From: Streptomyces natalensis ATCC 27448
Lineage (GTDB): Bacteria > Actinomycetota > Actinomycetes > Streptomycetales > Streptomycetaceae
DNA length: 64,000 bases
Direction: 5' to 3'
Assembly (NCBI RefSeq): GCF_000935125.1
Contig: NZ_JRKI01000015.1
Coordinates: 22,141 to 86,140, forward strand
The notes beneath the pieces are model-generated. The model saw only the letters and a program-made list of their open reading frames with translations, did not search any database and was not told the origin of the DNA. Each line of letters starts with the position of its first letter. Position 1 is the stretch's first letter. Both the position numbers and the translations under genes were made by a program. Below are positions 7,136 through 16,992 of the stretch, piece after piece.

Positions 7136-8923
7136 TTAGTCTGCCCCGGCGCACCCGTGGAGCCCGAAGGCGGTCCCCACCAGGCCGAGATGGCTGAACG
7201 CCTGCGGGAAGTTGCCGAGCTGACGCCCGGCCACCGGGTCGTACTCCTCGGAGAGCAGGCCGACGTCGTTGCACAGTGCCAGCAGCCGCTCGAACAGGGC
7301 GCGTGCCTCCGCGCCGCGGCCGGTCAGCGCGAGCGCGTCGGCGAGCCAGAACGAGCAGACCAGGAAGGTGCCCTCGCCGCCGGGCAGCCCGTCGATGTTG
7401 GTGCCGTCGTCGGTGCTGTAACGCTGTACCAGACCGTCGTGCGAGAGCTCCCGGCGGACCGCGTCGACGGTGCCGATGACCCGGGGGTCGTCACCGGGCA
7501 GGAAGCCCACGCGGGGGATGAGCAGGGTGGCGGCGTCCAGCGCGGCCGAGCCGTAGTACTGGGTGAAGGTGCCGCGCTCGGCGTCGTAGCCCCGCTCGCA
7601 CACCTCGCGGTGGACGTCGTCGCGCATCGCCCGCCAGCGGTCGAGGTCCCCGCCGAGCTTGGGATCGGCCTCCAGCGCCCGTACGGCGCGGTCCGCGGCG
7701 ACCCAGGCCATGACCTTGGAGTGGACGAAGTGCCGGCGCGGTCCGCGGATCTCCCACAGTCCTTCGTCGGGGTCGCGCCAGGTGGACTCCAGGTAGTCCA
7801 CCAGGGCGCGCTGGATGCTCCAGGCATGCGCCTCGGACTCTATTCCGGCCTGCCGCCCGATGTGGAAGCAGTCCAGGACCTCGCCGTAGACATCGAGCTG
7901 GCGCTGCTGGACGGCGGCATTGCCGATCCGCACGGGGACGGAGCCGGCATATCCGGTCAGCCACGGCAGCTCGGACTCCGGGAGCCGCCGTTCGCCCGCC
8001 AGGCCGTACATGATCTGGAGGTCCTCGGGGGCGCCGGCGACCGCCCGCAGCAGCCAATCCCGCCAGGAGCCGGCCTCGTCCAGATAGCCGGCCGAGATCA
8101 GGGAGTCCAGGGTCAGGCTGGCGTCGCGCAGCCAGCAGTAGCGGTAGTCCCAGTTGCGGACGCCGCCGAGCGCCTCGGGCAGCGAGGTGGTGGGGGCCGC
8201 GACGATACCTCCGGTGGGCCCGTAGGTGAGGGCCTTGAGGGTGATCAGCGAACGGATCACGGCGCCGCGGTGCGGGCCGTTGTAGCGGCAGCGCGCGGAC
8301 CAGGCGTACCAGTCCTCCAGGGTGGTCTCCAGCGCCTCGAAGGGGTCGATCTGGAACGGGCGGGGCTCCTCGGAGGGATGCCAGGTCAGGACGAAGGCGG
8401 CGCGTTCGCCCGCGGCGACGGTGAAGTCCGAGCGGGTGCTGAAGTCCTTGCCGTAGGTGCGGGAGCGCTCCGGCGTGCGCAGCCACACCGAATCCGGTCC
8501 GGCGATCGCCACCCGGCTGCCCTCGGCGGCCCGCACCCACGGGATCACCCAGCCGTAGTCGAACCGCAGCCGCAGCACCCCGCGCATGGCGACGCTGCCG
8601 TGCAGGCCCTCGACGATGCGTACGACGTCGGGGGCGCGGTCGCGGTGCGGCATGAAGTCGGTGACCCGTACGGCGCCGTCGGGGGTGTGCCAGTCGGTGT
8701 CCAGGACGAGGGAGTCGCCGCGGTAGGAACGCTCGGCGCGGGCATCGGGAGAGGTGGGGGCCAGGCCCCAATGGCCGTTGTCCTTGCCGCCGAGGAGGGC
8801 GGCGAAGCAGGCGCCGGAGTCGAAGCGGGGCAGGCACAGCCAGTCGATGGAACCGTCGCGGCCGACGAGGGCGGCGGTCTGGAGATCGCCGATGAGCGCA
8901 TAGTCCTCGATACGTGGGTGCAC
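7136..8923 (-). CDS. Glycoside hydrolase family 15 protein
   Basis: This 595-residue cytoplasmic protein opens with IEDYALIGDLQTAALVGRDGSIDWLCLPRFDS, typical of bacterial GH15 proteins (trehalase or glucoamylase-like). The (alpha/alpha)6 barrel spans about residues 230-590, with RNWDYRYCWLRDAS near 260 and conserved acidic segments such as LSEEYDP near 560 that should hold catalytic carboxylates. It has no signal peptide. Mycobacterial relatives are trehalases, so trehalose is a plausible substrate. The GTG start gives the standard N-terminus. It is possibly cotranscribed with the SDR downstream (five-base gap). Confidence 0.9.
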   Translation of the reverse strand: MHPRIEDYALIGDLQTAALVGRDGSIDWLCLPRFDSGACFAALLGGKDNGHWGLAPTSPDARAERSYRGDSLVLDTDWHTPDGAVRVTDFMPHRDRAPDVVRIVEGLHGSVAMRGVLRLRFDYGWVIPWVRAAEGSRVAIAGPDSVWLRTPERSRTYGKDFSTRSDFTVAAGERAAFVLTWHPSEEPRPFQIDPFEALETTLEDWYAWSARCRYNGPHRGAVIRSLITLKALTYGPTGGIVAAPTTSLPEALGGVRNWDYRYCWLRDASLTLDSLISAGYLDEAGSWRDWLLRAVAGAPEDLQIMYGLAGERRLPESELPWLTGYAGSVPVRIGNAAVQQRQLDVYGEVLDCFHIGRQAGIESEAHAWSIQRALVDYLESTWRDPDEGLWEIRGPRRHFVHSKVMAWVAADRAVRALEADPKLGGDLDRWRAMRDDVHREVCERGYDAERGTFTQYYGSAALDAATLLIPRVGFLPGDDPRVIGTVDAVRRELSHDGLVQRYSTDDGTNIDGLPGGEGTFLVCSFWLADALALTGRGAEARALFERLLALCNDVGLLSEEYDPVAGRQLGNFPQAFSHLGLVGTAFGLHGCAGAD

Positions 8924-8952
8924 TCAGGGCGCCTTCCCGCCCGGTGCGGCCG

Positions 8953-9864
8953 TTAGTCGGCGGTGGCGGCTGTCCGGGCTACGGGCTCCCCGGCCTCCTG
9001 CGGCGCTCCGGCCGCCTCGGCCTCTCCGGGCGCTTCAGCCTCTTCAGCACCGTCAGCCTCTCCGGCTTCCTCGGGCGCTCCGGCCGCTCCGGCCGCCTCG
9101 GCCTCCTCGGCCGCCGCCTCCGCCCGGTCGCGGCGCTCACGGCGGGCGAGGATGACCCAGCCGACCGGGACCGCCGCCGCGAACAGCCACCACTGGACGG
9201 CGTAGGCCATATGCGGGCCGATGCTGTCGTGGTCCGGCTCGGGCACCAGCTCGGGCTTGCCGCCGGGCGGTTGCGGGCCGGTCTGCTCGATGTAGCCGCC
9301 GAGCACCGGCTGCGCCAGCCGCCCGGCCATCTGCTTGCTGTTGATCAGCATGACCTGGCGGGCCGGCAGGCCCTTGGTGTTCTTGATGCCGCTGGCCGCG
9401 GTGGTCTCGTCGGCCATGATCCGGCCGGTGACGGTCACCTCGCCCTTGGGGGCCGGGGGCACGTCGGGGAACTTCGTCAGATCGTTGCCCGCCGAGATCC
9501 AGCCGCGGTTGACCAGGACGTCCTTGCCGCCGGTGAGCCGGAGCGGGGTCAGGACGTAGTAGCCGATGCTCTGCTCGTCGGCCGCGGTGCGCTGGCGGAC
9601 CACGACCTCGTGCGCGGTGTCGTAGGTGCCGGTGGCGGTGACCCGGCGCCACATGTCGTCGTGCGGGACGGTGTGCCCGGGGGCGGTGAGCTCGGTGACC
9701 GGGACGGGCCGGGCGGCCAGGTTGCCGGCGATCAGCGCGTTCTGCGCCACCTTGTGCTCATGGCGGTGCAGCTGCCAGAAGCCCAGCTTGATCATGGCGG
9801 GGATCAGCGCGAGGCCCACGAGGGTGAGGATCACCCACTGCCGGGACAACAGGAAGCGGTACAC
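8953..9864 (-). CDS. SURF1 family cytochrome oxidase biogenesis protein
   Basis: About 303 residues: an N-terminal membrane helix (VILTLVGLALIPAMIKLGFWQLHRH, where GFWQLHR is the SURF1 mark), a large extracytoplasmic domain with VLVNRGWI and GYIEQTG motifs, then a second helix (YAVQWWLFAAAVPVGWVILARRER). SURF1 assists assembly of cytochrome c oxidase. GTG 9864 was chosen because it begins just before the first helix. The tail after residue 240 is unusual: about 60 residues of Glu/Ala/Gly low-complexity sequence, probably a cytoplasmic disordered tail. Confidence 0.88.
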   Translation of the reverse strand: MYRFLLSRQWVILTLVGLALIPAMIKLGFWQLHRHEHKVAQNALIAGNLAARPVPVTELTAPGHTVPHDDMWRRVTATGTYDTAHEVVVRQRTAADEQSIGYYVLTPLRLTGGKDVLVNRGWISAGNDLTKFPDVPPAPKGEVTVTGRIMADETTAASGIKNTKGLPARQVMLINSKQMAGRLAQPVLGGYIEQTGPQPPGGKPELVPEPDHDSIGPHMAYAVQWWLFAAAVPVGWVILARRERRDRAEAAAEEAEAAGAAGAPEEAGEADGAEEAEAPGEAEAAGAPQEAGEPVARTAATAD

Positions 9865-9965
9865 GGCATCGACCGTACCTGGCGTGCGAAGGCCCCCGGG
9901 CAGGGGGTCCTGCCGGGGGCCGGAAGCCGTCGGGTGGTGGTGGCGGCCGGGGTCACGGGGCGGTC

Positions 9966-10211
9966 TCAGACTCTGTCGACGATGCCCACCTTCCCCTCCG
10001 AGCGGGCGCAGTGCGCCCCGCAGAAGAACTTGCCGTCGACCTCGGCTCCCTGGCCGATGATCTGGCACCGGCAGTGCTCACAGATCGGCGCCATGCGGTG
10101 GATGGCGCAGGCGAAACAGTCGAAGACGTGCACCGCGCCCTGCGCGTGCACCTCGAACGCCATGCCGTATTCGTTTCCGCAGACCTCACAACGTTTTGGT
10201 TTCACGTCCAT
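9966..10211 (-). CDS. Small Cys-rich metal-binding protein
   Basis: This 81-residue protein has paired cysteines in treble-clef style: CEVCGNEYG (8-16), FDCFACAIHRM (31-41), CEHCRCQIIG (44-53) and FFCGAHC (62-68). This suggests two zinc sites, akin to LIM or rubredoxin-like folds. It has no signal peptide. Orthologues occur widely in Streptomyces as hypothetical proteins. It is a single gene, its start facing the DEDDh gene region. The biological role is not known. Confidence 0.75.
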   Translation of the reverse strand: MDVKPKRCEVCGNEYGMAFEVHAQGAVHVFDCFACAIHRMAPICEHCRCQIIGQGAEVDGKFFCGAHCARSEGKVGIVDRV

Positions 10212-10274
10212 GCGCCACAGCGTGCGTGCGGGGCCGCCGCGGAACGCGCTGCGAACGGGTGTGTTGGCCGGGCT

Positions 10275-11336
10275 TCACCCGGACGCAGGCCCTGCATCCG
10301 AGGGAGCCGACGGGCCCGCTCCCGGCGCCGGCCGGACGTCCTGGAGCAGCTGCATGAAGGCCGCCTCGTCGACGACGACTGTGCCGAACTGGGCGGCCTT
10401 TGCGGTTTTCGACGTGCGGGAGTCGGGGTCGTTGGTGACCAGCAGGCTGGTCAGCCGGGACAGGCTGGTGGCGACGTGCAGCCCGGCCTCGGCCGCCCGG
10501 TCCTCCAGCAGCTCGCGGTCCACGGAGGTGTCCCCGGAGAAGGCGACCCGCATGCCCTGGACGAGCCGGCCGCCCGCCACATAGCGCCCCGGGTTGGGAT
10601 ACGGGCACGCGGGCCGCTTGCGGGCCGGCCGCCAGGAGGTGGGGCGGTACGCCGCGGGGGACTGCGGACGGGCGGCGGGGGAGTCCGACCACTCCGTCAG
10701 CGGCTGGCAGGTCAGCAGCGGCAGCCGCAGTTTCTCCCGGGCGGCCCGGCGCAGGCTGGGGCGGAATGCCTCGGCCAGCACCCGGGCGTCGTCCAGGGCG
10801 TGGTGGGCGCGTTCCTGGACGACGCCGTAATGGGCCGCCAGGGACTCCAGCTTGTGGTTGGGCAGCGGCAGCCGCAGCTCCTTGGACAGCGCGATGGTGC
10901 ACAGCCGCTGGCGCACCGGGGCGGTCGCGCGGGCGCGGGCGTACTCGCGGGCGAGCATCGACCAGTCGAACATGGCGTTGTGCGCGACCAGCACCCGGTC
11001 CGCCAGGCGCCGCGAGAGCTCGGGGACGACGTCCGGGAAGAGCGGCGCCCCGGCCAGCACCTCGCTCGTCAGACCGTGGATCCACACCGGGCCCGGGTCC
11101 CGCTGCGGATTGACCAGGGTGTACCAGTGGTCCTGGACCTCGCCGCGGGCGTCGAGTTGATACACCGCGGCGGAGATGATCCGGTCGTCGCGGGCCAGGC
11201 CGGTGGTCTCCACGTCGACCACCGCATACCCCTGGGGATATCCCTCGGGCCAGGCATCCGGCGGCGTCTGCGGGCCCGGCTGCGGCCCGATCGCGGGCGT
11301 GATCGAGGGCGCTGCTGCCATGCGGTCTTCGAGCAT
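10275..11336 (-). CDS. DEDDh 3'-5' exonuclease with C-terminal BRCT-like domain
   Basis: This 353-residue protein carries the exonuclease motifs of the DnaQ family: YAVVDVETTGLARDD (ExoI, residues about 33-47), VLVAHNAMFDWSM (ExoII) and HHALDDARVLAEAF (ExoIII). After about residue 260 a BRCT-like region follows (GMRVAFSGDTSVDRELLEDRA through TSLLVTNDPDSRTSKTAKAAQ), the NAD-ligase type of BRCT. The pairing suggests DNA proofreading or repair at sites marked by phosphoproteins or breaks. ATG 11336 was chosen as the nearest start giving a short N-terminus. It lies two bases from the TetR gene stop, so the two may be cotranscribed. Confidence 0.85.
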   Translation of the reverse strand: MLEDRMAAAPSITPAIGPQPGPQTPPDAWPEGYPQGYAVVDVETTGLARDDRIISAAVYQLDARGEVQDHWYTLVNPQRDPGPVWIHGLTSEVLAGAPLFPDVVPELSRRLADRVLVAHNAMFDWSMLAREYARARATAPVRQRLCTIALSKELRLPLPNHKLESLAAHYGVVQERAHHALDDARVLAEAFRPSLRRAAREKLRLPLLTCQPLTEWSDSPAARPQSPAAYRPTSWRPARKRPACPYPNPGRYVAGGRLVQGMRVAFSGDTSVDRELLEDRAAEAGLHVATSLSRLTSLLVTNDPDSRTSKTAKAAQFGTVVVDEAAFMQLLQDVRPAPGAGPSAPSDAGPASG

Positions 11337-11338
11337 GG

Positions 11339-12040
11339 TCACTGAGGATACGGGCCGCCACTGACAGCCACCGAACCGCCGTCGTCCGGATCCGGCCGCC
11401 ATGGGGCTTTCGCCGCATCGTCGCCCGGTGCCAGCAGACACCCCACCAGCGCATCGAGCGAGACCTGAAAGAGCCGTTCGGTGTCTGCCGGAGCGGCCAG
11501 TGCGCGGGCCAGCGCCGGATCGTCCCCGGCGCCGGGCGCGTCCCACAGCTCGCCCTCGCTGGGGTGCTGCTGCGGTGACCGCTCCCGGTTGCGCTCGGTC
11601 AGGACGTAGCCGACCACCTGGAACTGCACCGCCCGTACCGCCTCGGCCGCGAGCTCGCCGCGCAGCCCCGCGGCGTGCGCCTCGTGGACCAGCGCCTGCT
11701 GCGCGGGCCAGAACATCCGCTCCGTCAGGCCGCGTTCGTGCACCATCGCGATCAGATGCGGCCGCTCGCGCAGCGCGGTGCGCAGGGCGCGGGCCACCGA
11801 GACGATCCGGGCGTGCGGCGTCGCGCCCACCGGGCGGATCGCGCCCATCTCCTGGACGGTGCGGGCCACCAGGGCGTCCAGCAGCGACTCGCGGTTGCCG
11901 ACGTGCCAGTAGATGGAGGTGACGGCGGTGCCCAGCTCCGTGGCGAGCCGGCGCATGGTCAGCGCCCCGGGTCCGTGCGCCCGCACCAGCCGTGCGGCCG
12001 CCGTCAGCACCTCTTCGCCGGTCAGCGCGGTACGTGTCAT
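11339..12040 (-). CDS. TetR/AcrR family transcriptional regulator
   Basis: This 233-residue regulator has an N-terminal HTH (ALTMRRLATELGTAVTSIYWHV, about residues 25-46) and an all-helical ligand domain. It is divergent from the acetoacetate decarboxylase-like gene, separated by 125 bases that contain a perfect 15-bp palindrome at 12103-12117. The likely role is repression of that cluster and of itself, relieved by a metabolite. The exonuclease gene lies two bases downstream. Confidence 0.9.
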   Translation of the reverse strand: MTRTALTGEEVLTAAARLVRAHGPGALTMRRLATELGTAVTSIYWHVGNRESLLDALVARTVQEMGAIRPVGATPHARIVSVARALRTALRERPHLIAMVHERGLTERMFWPAQQALVHEAHAAGLRGELAAEAVRAVQFQVVGYVLTERNRERSPQQHPSEGELWDAPGAGDDPALARALAAPADTERLFQVSLDALVGCLLAPGDDAAKAPWRPDPDDGGSVAVSGGPYPQ

Positions 12041-12102
12041 GGTCTCCCTCTACCCCGGCAACTCCCTTGCGCACAAGGCCCTTTACCCTTCGCGCGCCTC
12101 GG

Positions 12103-12117
12103 TGTAACAGTGTTACA
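12103..12117. promoter_or_regulatory. Candidate TetR operator palindrome
   Basis: TGTAACA-G-TGTTACA is a perfect 7+1+7 inverted repeat in the divergent intergenic region between the TetR gene and the decarboxylase gene. Its size and position fit a TetR operator. Binding has not been shown. Confidence 0.65.
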
Positions 12118-12165
12118 GAGCCTGGCACGACCCCCGCGAGTCCCCACGACGAAGGGCGGTACGAC

Positions 12166-12963
12166 ATGGCACGCATCCGCTACGCCGCGCGCACCGAGGC
12201 GGAGATCGCCGCCGCGCGCACCGCGAGCGCCAAGCTCCCCGACATCTGGTCCACCGGCGTGGTGGCCGTCTGGGAGACCGATCCGGACGCGGTCGCGGCC
12301 GTCCTGCCGCCGCCGCTCGAACCCACCGCCCGCCCCCTGGTCCGGGTGACCGTCTCCACCGTCGCCCTGCCCGGCTACCCGCTCGGCGCCGGCTCGTTCG
12401 CCGTCGCGGCCGCGCACCGGGGCACCGAGGGCTGGTATCCGCTGGTCATGCCGATGACCCACGAACGGGCCCTGACCGGCGGCCGGGAGGTCTTCGGCGA
12501 GCCCAAGAAGCTCGGCGAGGTCACCGTCGAACGCGACGGCCCCGCCGTCCGCGCCGCCCTCGCCCGCCACGGCATCGCCTTCGTCGAGATCCGCGGCGCG
12601 GTCGGCGACCCGCTGCCGCTCCCGGAGCCCGCGCAGAAGACCGACTTCTACTTCAAGTTCCTGCCCGCCGTGGACGGTTCGGGCTTCGACCTCGGCCCCG
12701 TCCTGGTGCACTGCACCCGCACCGAGCGGATCCGCAGGCTGGAACGGGTCACCGGGGAGGTCGTCCTGCGCGAGTCGAGGTACGACCCCGTCGCCGACCT
12801 CCCCGTCCGCTCCCTGATCGAGATCACCCTCGGCGAGAAGACCACCGACCAGAAGGGCCGGGTCGCCGAGCGCGTCAGCCCCCGGGACCTGCTGCCGTAT
12901 CTCCACCAGCGCTACGACGACCCGCAGCAGGCCCTCGACGGGCCGCCCGAGGGGAGCGCGTGA
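12166..12963 (+). CDS. Acetoacetate decarboxylase family protein
   Basis: This 265-residue protein has the acetoacetate decarboxylase (ADC) fold: LPDIWSTGVVAVWETDP at the N-terminus, the conserved GGREVFGEPKKLGEVTVE segment (about 105-122) that carries the EPK lysine, and a TDFYFKFLP strand. Members decarboxylate beta-keto acids or act on other keto compounds through a Schiff base. A gene order of TetR, ADC, SDR and two amidohydrolases suggests a catabolic route for an aromatic or keto acid. GAAGGG precedes the ATG. The stop overlaps the next gene's start. Confidence 0.85.
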   Translation: MARIRYAARTEAEIAAARTASAKLPDIWSTGVVAVWETDPDAVAAVLPPPLEPTARPLVRVTVSTVALPGYPLGAGSFAVAAAHRGTEGWYPLVMPMTHERALTGGREVFGEPKKLGEVTVERDGPAVRAALARHGIAFVEIRGAVGDPLPLPEPAQKTDFYFKFLPAVDGSGFDLGPVLVHCTRTERIRRLERVTGEVVLRESRYDPVADLPVRSLIEITLGEKTTDQKGRVAERVSPRDLLPYLHQRYDDPQQALDGPPEGSA

Positions 12964-13444
12964 TGCGGCTGCGGGCGGGACAGGTCGCGGTGGTCACCGG
13001 CGCGGCCGGGGGCACCTCCCACGCCGTTCAGGCAGTGGGGGAGGTGTCGGCCTGGCCATGGCGCGCCGGTCCGCCGCCGACGGGCTCCGGGTCGTCCTCG
13101 GCGACGTGGAGGAGGAGCCGCTGCGCGCCGCCGCCGACGCGCTGCGGGCGGACGGGGCCGAGGTGCTGGCGCGCACCGTGGACGTCGGCGTACGCGAGGA
13201 GGTCGCCGCCTTCGCCGACGCCGCGTTCGTGGCCTTCGGCGCGGTGCATGTGCTGTGCGAGGTGGCGTTCACCCCCGTCGAGCAGGTCGCCGACTGCGTG
13301 GCCGAGGGCATCGCCGCCGGCCGTTTCTGGCTGCTGCCCGCAAGCGAGCACACCGACCGGCAGATCCGGGCCCGCGCGCAGTCGATGCTTGAGCGCGCGG
13401 ACCCGGCCCACCTGGAGCGCTTCATCCTGGACACGGACGACTGA
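12963..13444 (+). pseudogene. Degraded SDR dehydrogenase gene, frameshifted and internally deleted
   Basis: The first 16 codons (RLRAGQVAVVTGAAGG) are a typical SDR start and cofactor loop. A palindromic insert at 13013-13046 then shifts the frame, and the sequence resumes in another frame as GLAMARRSAADGLRVVLGDV (from 13049). After GAVHVLC (about 13260) the usual NNAG motif, the catalytic Ser, Tyr and Lys and about 130 residues are missing. A C-terminal part (EVAFTPVEQVADCVAEGI, ending at 13444) follows directly. The gene is therefore broken twice and cannot make an active SDR. Its location in the TetR-ADC-amidohydrolase cluster shows which step is lost. Confidence 0.82.
13013..13046. repeat. 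Short palindromic insertion in the SDR pseudogene
   Basis: CACCTCCC (13013-13020) and GGGAGGTG (13039-13046) are a perfect 8-bp inverted repeat with an 18-base loop. They interrupt the glycine-rich cofactor motif exactly where frame is lost. Related G-rich palindromes occur at 53500, 61281 and near 25830. Confidence 0.65.
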
Positions 13445-13453
13445 GGAGCCGTC

Positions 13454-14755
13454 ATGACGGATCCGGACGACCGGGGCCCCGACGCCCCCTACCTGATCAT
13501 CTCCTCCGACTGCCACGCCGGTCTGCCCACCGAGGAGTACCGGCCCTACCTCGACACCCGCTTCCACCGCGCCTTCGACGACTTCCTGGGCCGGCGCGAC
13601 GCCCGCCGGGCGGAGGCCACCCGCCTCGGCGTCCGTAACGAGGACTTCGCCGCGAGGTGGTTCCAAGACCACGAGGAGGGCCTGCGCGGCGGCTGGGACC
13701 CCGCCCAGCGGATCAAGGAACTCGACGGGGACGGGGTGGCCGCCGAGGTCGTCTTCCCGGACGCCGACGCCGTCGACAGCACAACCGCCGCCCCCTTCGG
13801 CGTGGGCCTGGGCCTGTCCGGCGACCAGGACCCCGACCTGGGCATGGCGGGCGCCCGCGCGCACAACCGCTGGCTCGCCGACTTCGTCTCCGCCCACCCC
13901 GAACGGCACTGCGGCGTCGCCCTGCTGCCCGTCACGGCCGAACCCGGCAAGGTCGTCGCCGAGATCCACCGCGCCAAGGAGTCCGGCCTGGGCGCCCTGA
14001 TGATCCCCTCCATGTGGGTCGACAAGGAGCCCTACCACGACCGCCGTTACGACCCCGTATGGGCGGCGGCCGCCGCCTGCGCGATGCCGGTCCTCACCCA
14101 CTCCGGAGCGTCGCCCCGCCACGAATACGGCGACCATCTGGGCATCTTTGTCTCCGAGGTGACCTGGTGGCCGGCCCGCCCGCTGTGGTTCCTGCTGTGG
14201 TCCGGGGTCTTCGAACGCCACCCGGGCCTCAAGTTCGGGGTCGCGGAGTCCGGCTGCTGGTGGCTGCCGAATCTGCTGTGGTTCATGGACCGCCTCTACC
14301 TGGGCGCGCACGGCGGCAAGAAGCTCTCCCCGTTCGCCGGGCTCAAGCGGCCCCCGCACGAGTACCTCGACCGCCAGATCTTCGTCTGCGCCACCAACAC
14401 CAAACGCCGCGAGCTCGCCCAGCGCTACGAGATCGGCGTCGACAACATCCTGTGGGGCAGCGACTTCCCGCACCCCGAGGGCACCTGGCCCGACACCCGC
14501 GCCTGGCTGAGGAAGACCTTCCACGACATCCCGGTGGCCGAGACCCGCCGGATGCTCGGCGAGTCGGCGGCCGGGGTCTTCGGCTTCGACACCGCAGCAC
14601 TGGCCCCGCTGGCCCGCCGGATCGGCCCCACCCCCGCCGAACTCGGCCAGAGCGCCGACCAGTCGGCCGTCGAGGCCGCCTGGGCGCGCTCGCGCGAGGT
14701 GGGCCGGCACTGGCTGACCGACCACGACTTCCCGACGCTAGGGGTGACCTCATGA
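13454..14755 (+). CDS. Amidohydrolase family protein (PF04909 type), first of pair
   Basis: This 433-residue TIM-barrel metal hydrolase starts with YLIISSDCHAGLPTEEY, a non-canonical SDCHAG replacing the HxH of classical amidohydrolases. It has THSGASPRHEYG (about 215) and the conserved WGSDFPHPEGTWP end (about 335). Relatives are decarboxylases or hydrolases of the ACMSD class acting on aromatic or ring-cleavage acids. The start lies nine bases after the SDR remnant. Its stop overlaps the start of a paralogue, so the two are translationally coupled. The substrate cannot be read from the sequence. Confidence 0.88.
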   Translation: MTDPDDRGPDAPYLIISSDCHAGLPTEEYRPYLDTRFHRAFDDFLGRRDARRAEATRLGVRNEDFAARWFQDHEEGLRGGWDPAQRIKELDGDGVAAEVVFPDADAVDSTTAAPFGVGLGLSGDQDPDLGMAGARAHNRWLADFVSAHPERHCGVALLPVTAEPGKVVAEIHRAKESGLGALMIPSMWVDKEPYHDRRYDPVWAAAAACAMPVLTHSGASPRHEYGDHLGIFVSEVTWWPARPLWFLLWSGVFERHPGLKFGVAESGCWWLPNLLWFMDRLYLGAHGGKKLSPFAGLKRPPHEYLDRQIFVCATNTKRRELAQRYEIGVDNILWGSDFPHPEGTWPDTRAWLRKTFHDIPVAETRRMLGESAAGVFGFDTAALAPLARRIGPTPAELGQSADQSAVEAAWARSREVGRHWLTDHDFPTLGVTS

Positions 14756-15981
14756 CCGACCGCTACACCGTCATCTCCGCCGACTGCCACGCCGGCGCCG
14801 ACCTCCTCGACTACAAGCCGTACCTGGAGTCCCGCCACCACGACGCCTTCGACGCCTGGGCCGCCACCTACGTCAATCCGCACGAGGACCTCCTCGCCGA
14901 CACCGCCGACCGCAACTGGAACTCGCAGCGCCGGCTCGCCGAGCAGGAGGCCGACGGCATCGTCGCCGAGGTCGTCTTCCCCAACACCATCCCGCCGTTC
15001 TTCCCCAGCGCCTCCCTGATGGCCCCGGCCCCCGCCACCCGCGAGGAGTCCGAACGGCGCTGGGCGGGCCTGCGCGCCCACAACCGCTGGCTGGCCGACT
15101 TCTGCGGCCAGGCCCCGGGCCGCCGGGCGGGCGTCGCGCAGATCCTGCTCAACGACGTGGACGAGGCCGTACGGGAGGTGCGCCGCACGAAGGAAGCGGG
15201 CCTGACCGGCGGCATCCTGCTGCCCGGCACCCCGCCCGGCTCGGGCCTGCCCGAACTCCACAGCGAGGTCTACGACCCCCTCTGGGCGGTCTGCGCCGAC
15301 CTGGACGTCCCGGTCAACCACCACGGCGGTTCGGCCTCCCCGCCGCTGGGCGAGGAACCCGCCGCCCGCGCCGTCTTCATGGTCGAGACGACCTGGTTCT
15401 CCCACCGCGCACTGTGGCATCTGGTCTTCGGCGGCGCCTTCCGCCGCCATCCCGGCCTCCGGCTCGTCCTCACCGAACAGGGCTCCGGCTGGATCCCGGG
15501 CGTTCTGGACATGCTGGACTACTACCACGACCGCCTGGTGGCGTCCGCGACCCGCGCGGCCACCGCCGAGGCCAGGTTCGGCGCCGGGCTGGCCGCGACC
15601 ATGGGCGAGCGTCCGGCCGACATCTGGCGCGACCACTGCTACGTCGGCGCCAGCTTCATGCGTCCGCACGAGGTCCCGCTGCGCCACCGCATCGGCCTCG
15701 ACAAGATCATGTGGGGCAGCGACTACCCCCACGACGAGGGCACCGCCCCCTACTCCCGCGAGGCGCTGCGGCTGGCCTACGCCGACCTGCCCGCCGAGGA
15801 GGTCGCCGCCCTGCTCGGCGGCAACGCGGCCCGCGTCTACGGCTTCGACCTCGACCGCCTGGCCCCGATCGCGGCCCGTGTCGGCCCGACGGCCGCCGAG
15901 ATCGCCGAGCCGCTGGAGAAGATCCCCGCGGACGCGACGAGCCCGGCGTTCGCACCGGGCGGGTCGGTACGGGTGTGGTGA
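14752..15981 (+). CDS. Amidohydrolase family protein (PF04909 type), second of pair
   Basis: This 409-residue paralogue of the gene before it shares YTVISADCHAGADLLDY at the start, VNHHGGSASPPLGEE (about 190) in place of the metal-site His, VLTEQGSGWIPGVLDML, and MWGSDYPHDEGTAPY (about 320). The ATGA overlap with the upstream gene points to a stoichiometric pair or a heteromer. ATG 14752 gives the same start context as its neighbour. It is probably part of the TetR-controlled cluster. Confidence 0.88.
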   Translation: MTDRYTVISADCHAGADLLDYKPYLESRHHDAFDAWAATYVNPHEDLLADTADRNWNSQRRLAEQEADGIVAEVVFPNTIPPFFPSASLMAPAPATREESERRWAGLRAHNRWLADFCGQAPGRRAGVAQILLNDVDEAVREVRRTKEAGLTGGILLPGTPPGSGLPELHSEVYDPLWAVCADLDVPVNHHGGSASPPLGEEPAARAVFMVETTWFSHRALWHLVFGGAFRRHPGLRLVLTEQGSGWIPGVLDMLDYYHDRLVASATRAATAEARFGAGLAATMGERPADIWRDHCYVGASFMRPHEVPLRHRIGLDKIMWGSDYPHDEGTAPYSREALRLAYADLPAEEVAALLGGNAARVYGFDLDRLAPIAARVGPTAAEIAEPLEKIPADATSPAFAPGGSVRVW

Positions 15982-16107
15982 GCCCGGCCGACGGCTACCG
16001 ACGGTAATCCCGTGGGGGACGGGCCCGCGCAGCTGACGGTCCGTCTTACATACTTCTCGGTAACAACCTCTAGCGGCGGCCCCGCCACCGGCTTTATGGT
16101 GCGGGGC

Positions 16108-16988
<881 letters not shown>

Positions 16989-16992
<4 letters not shown>

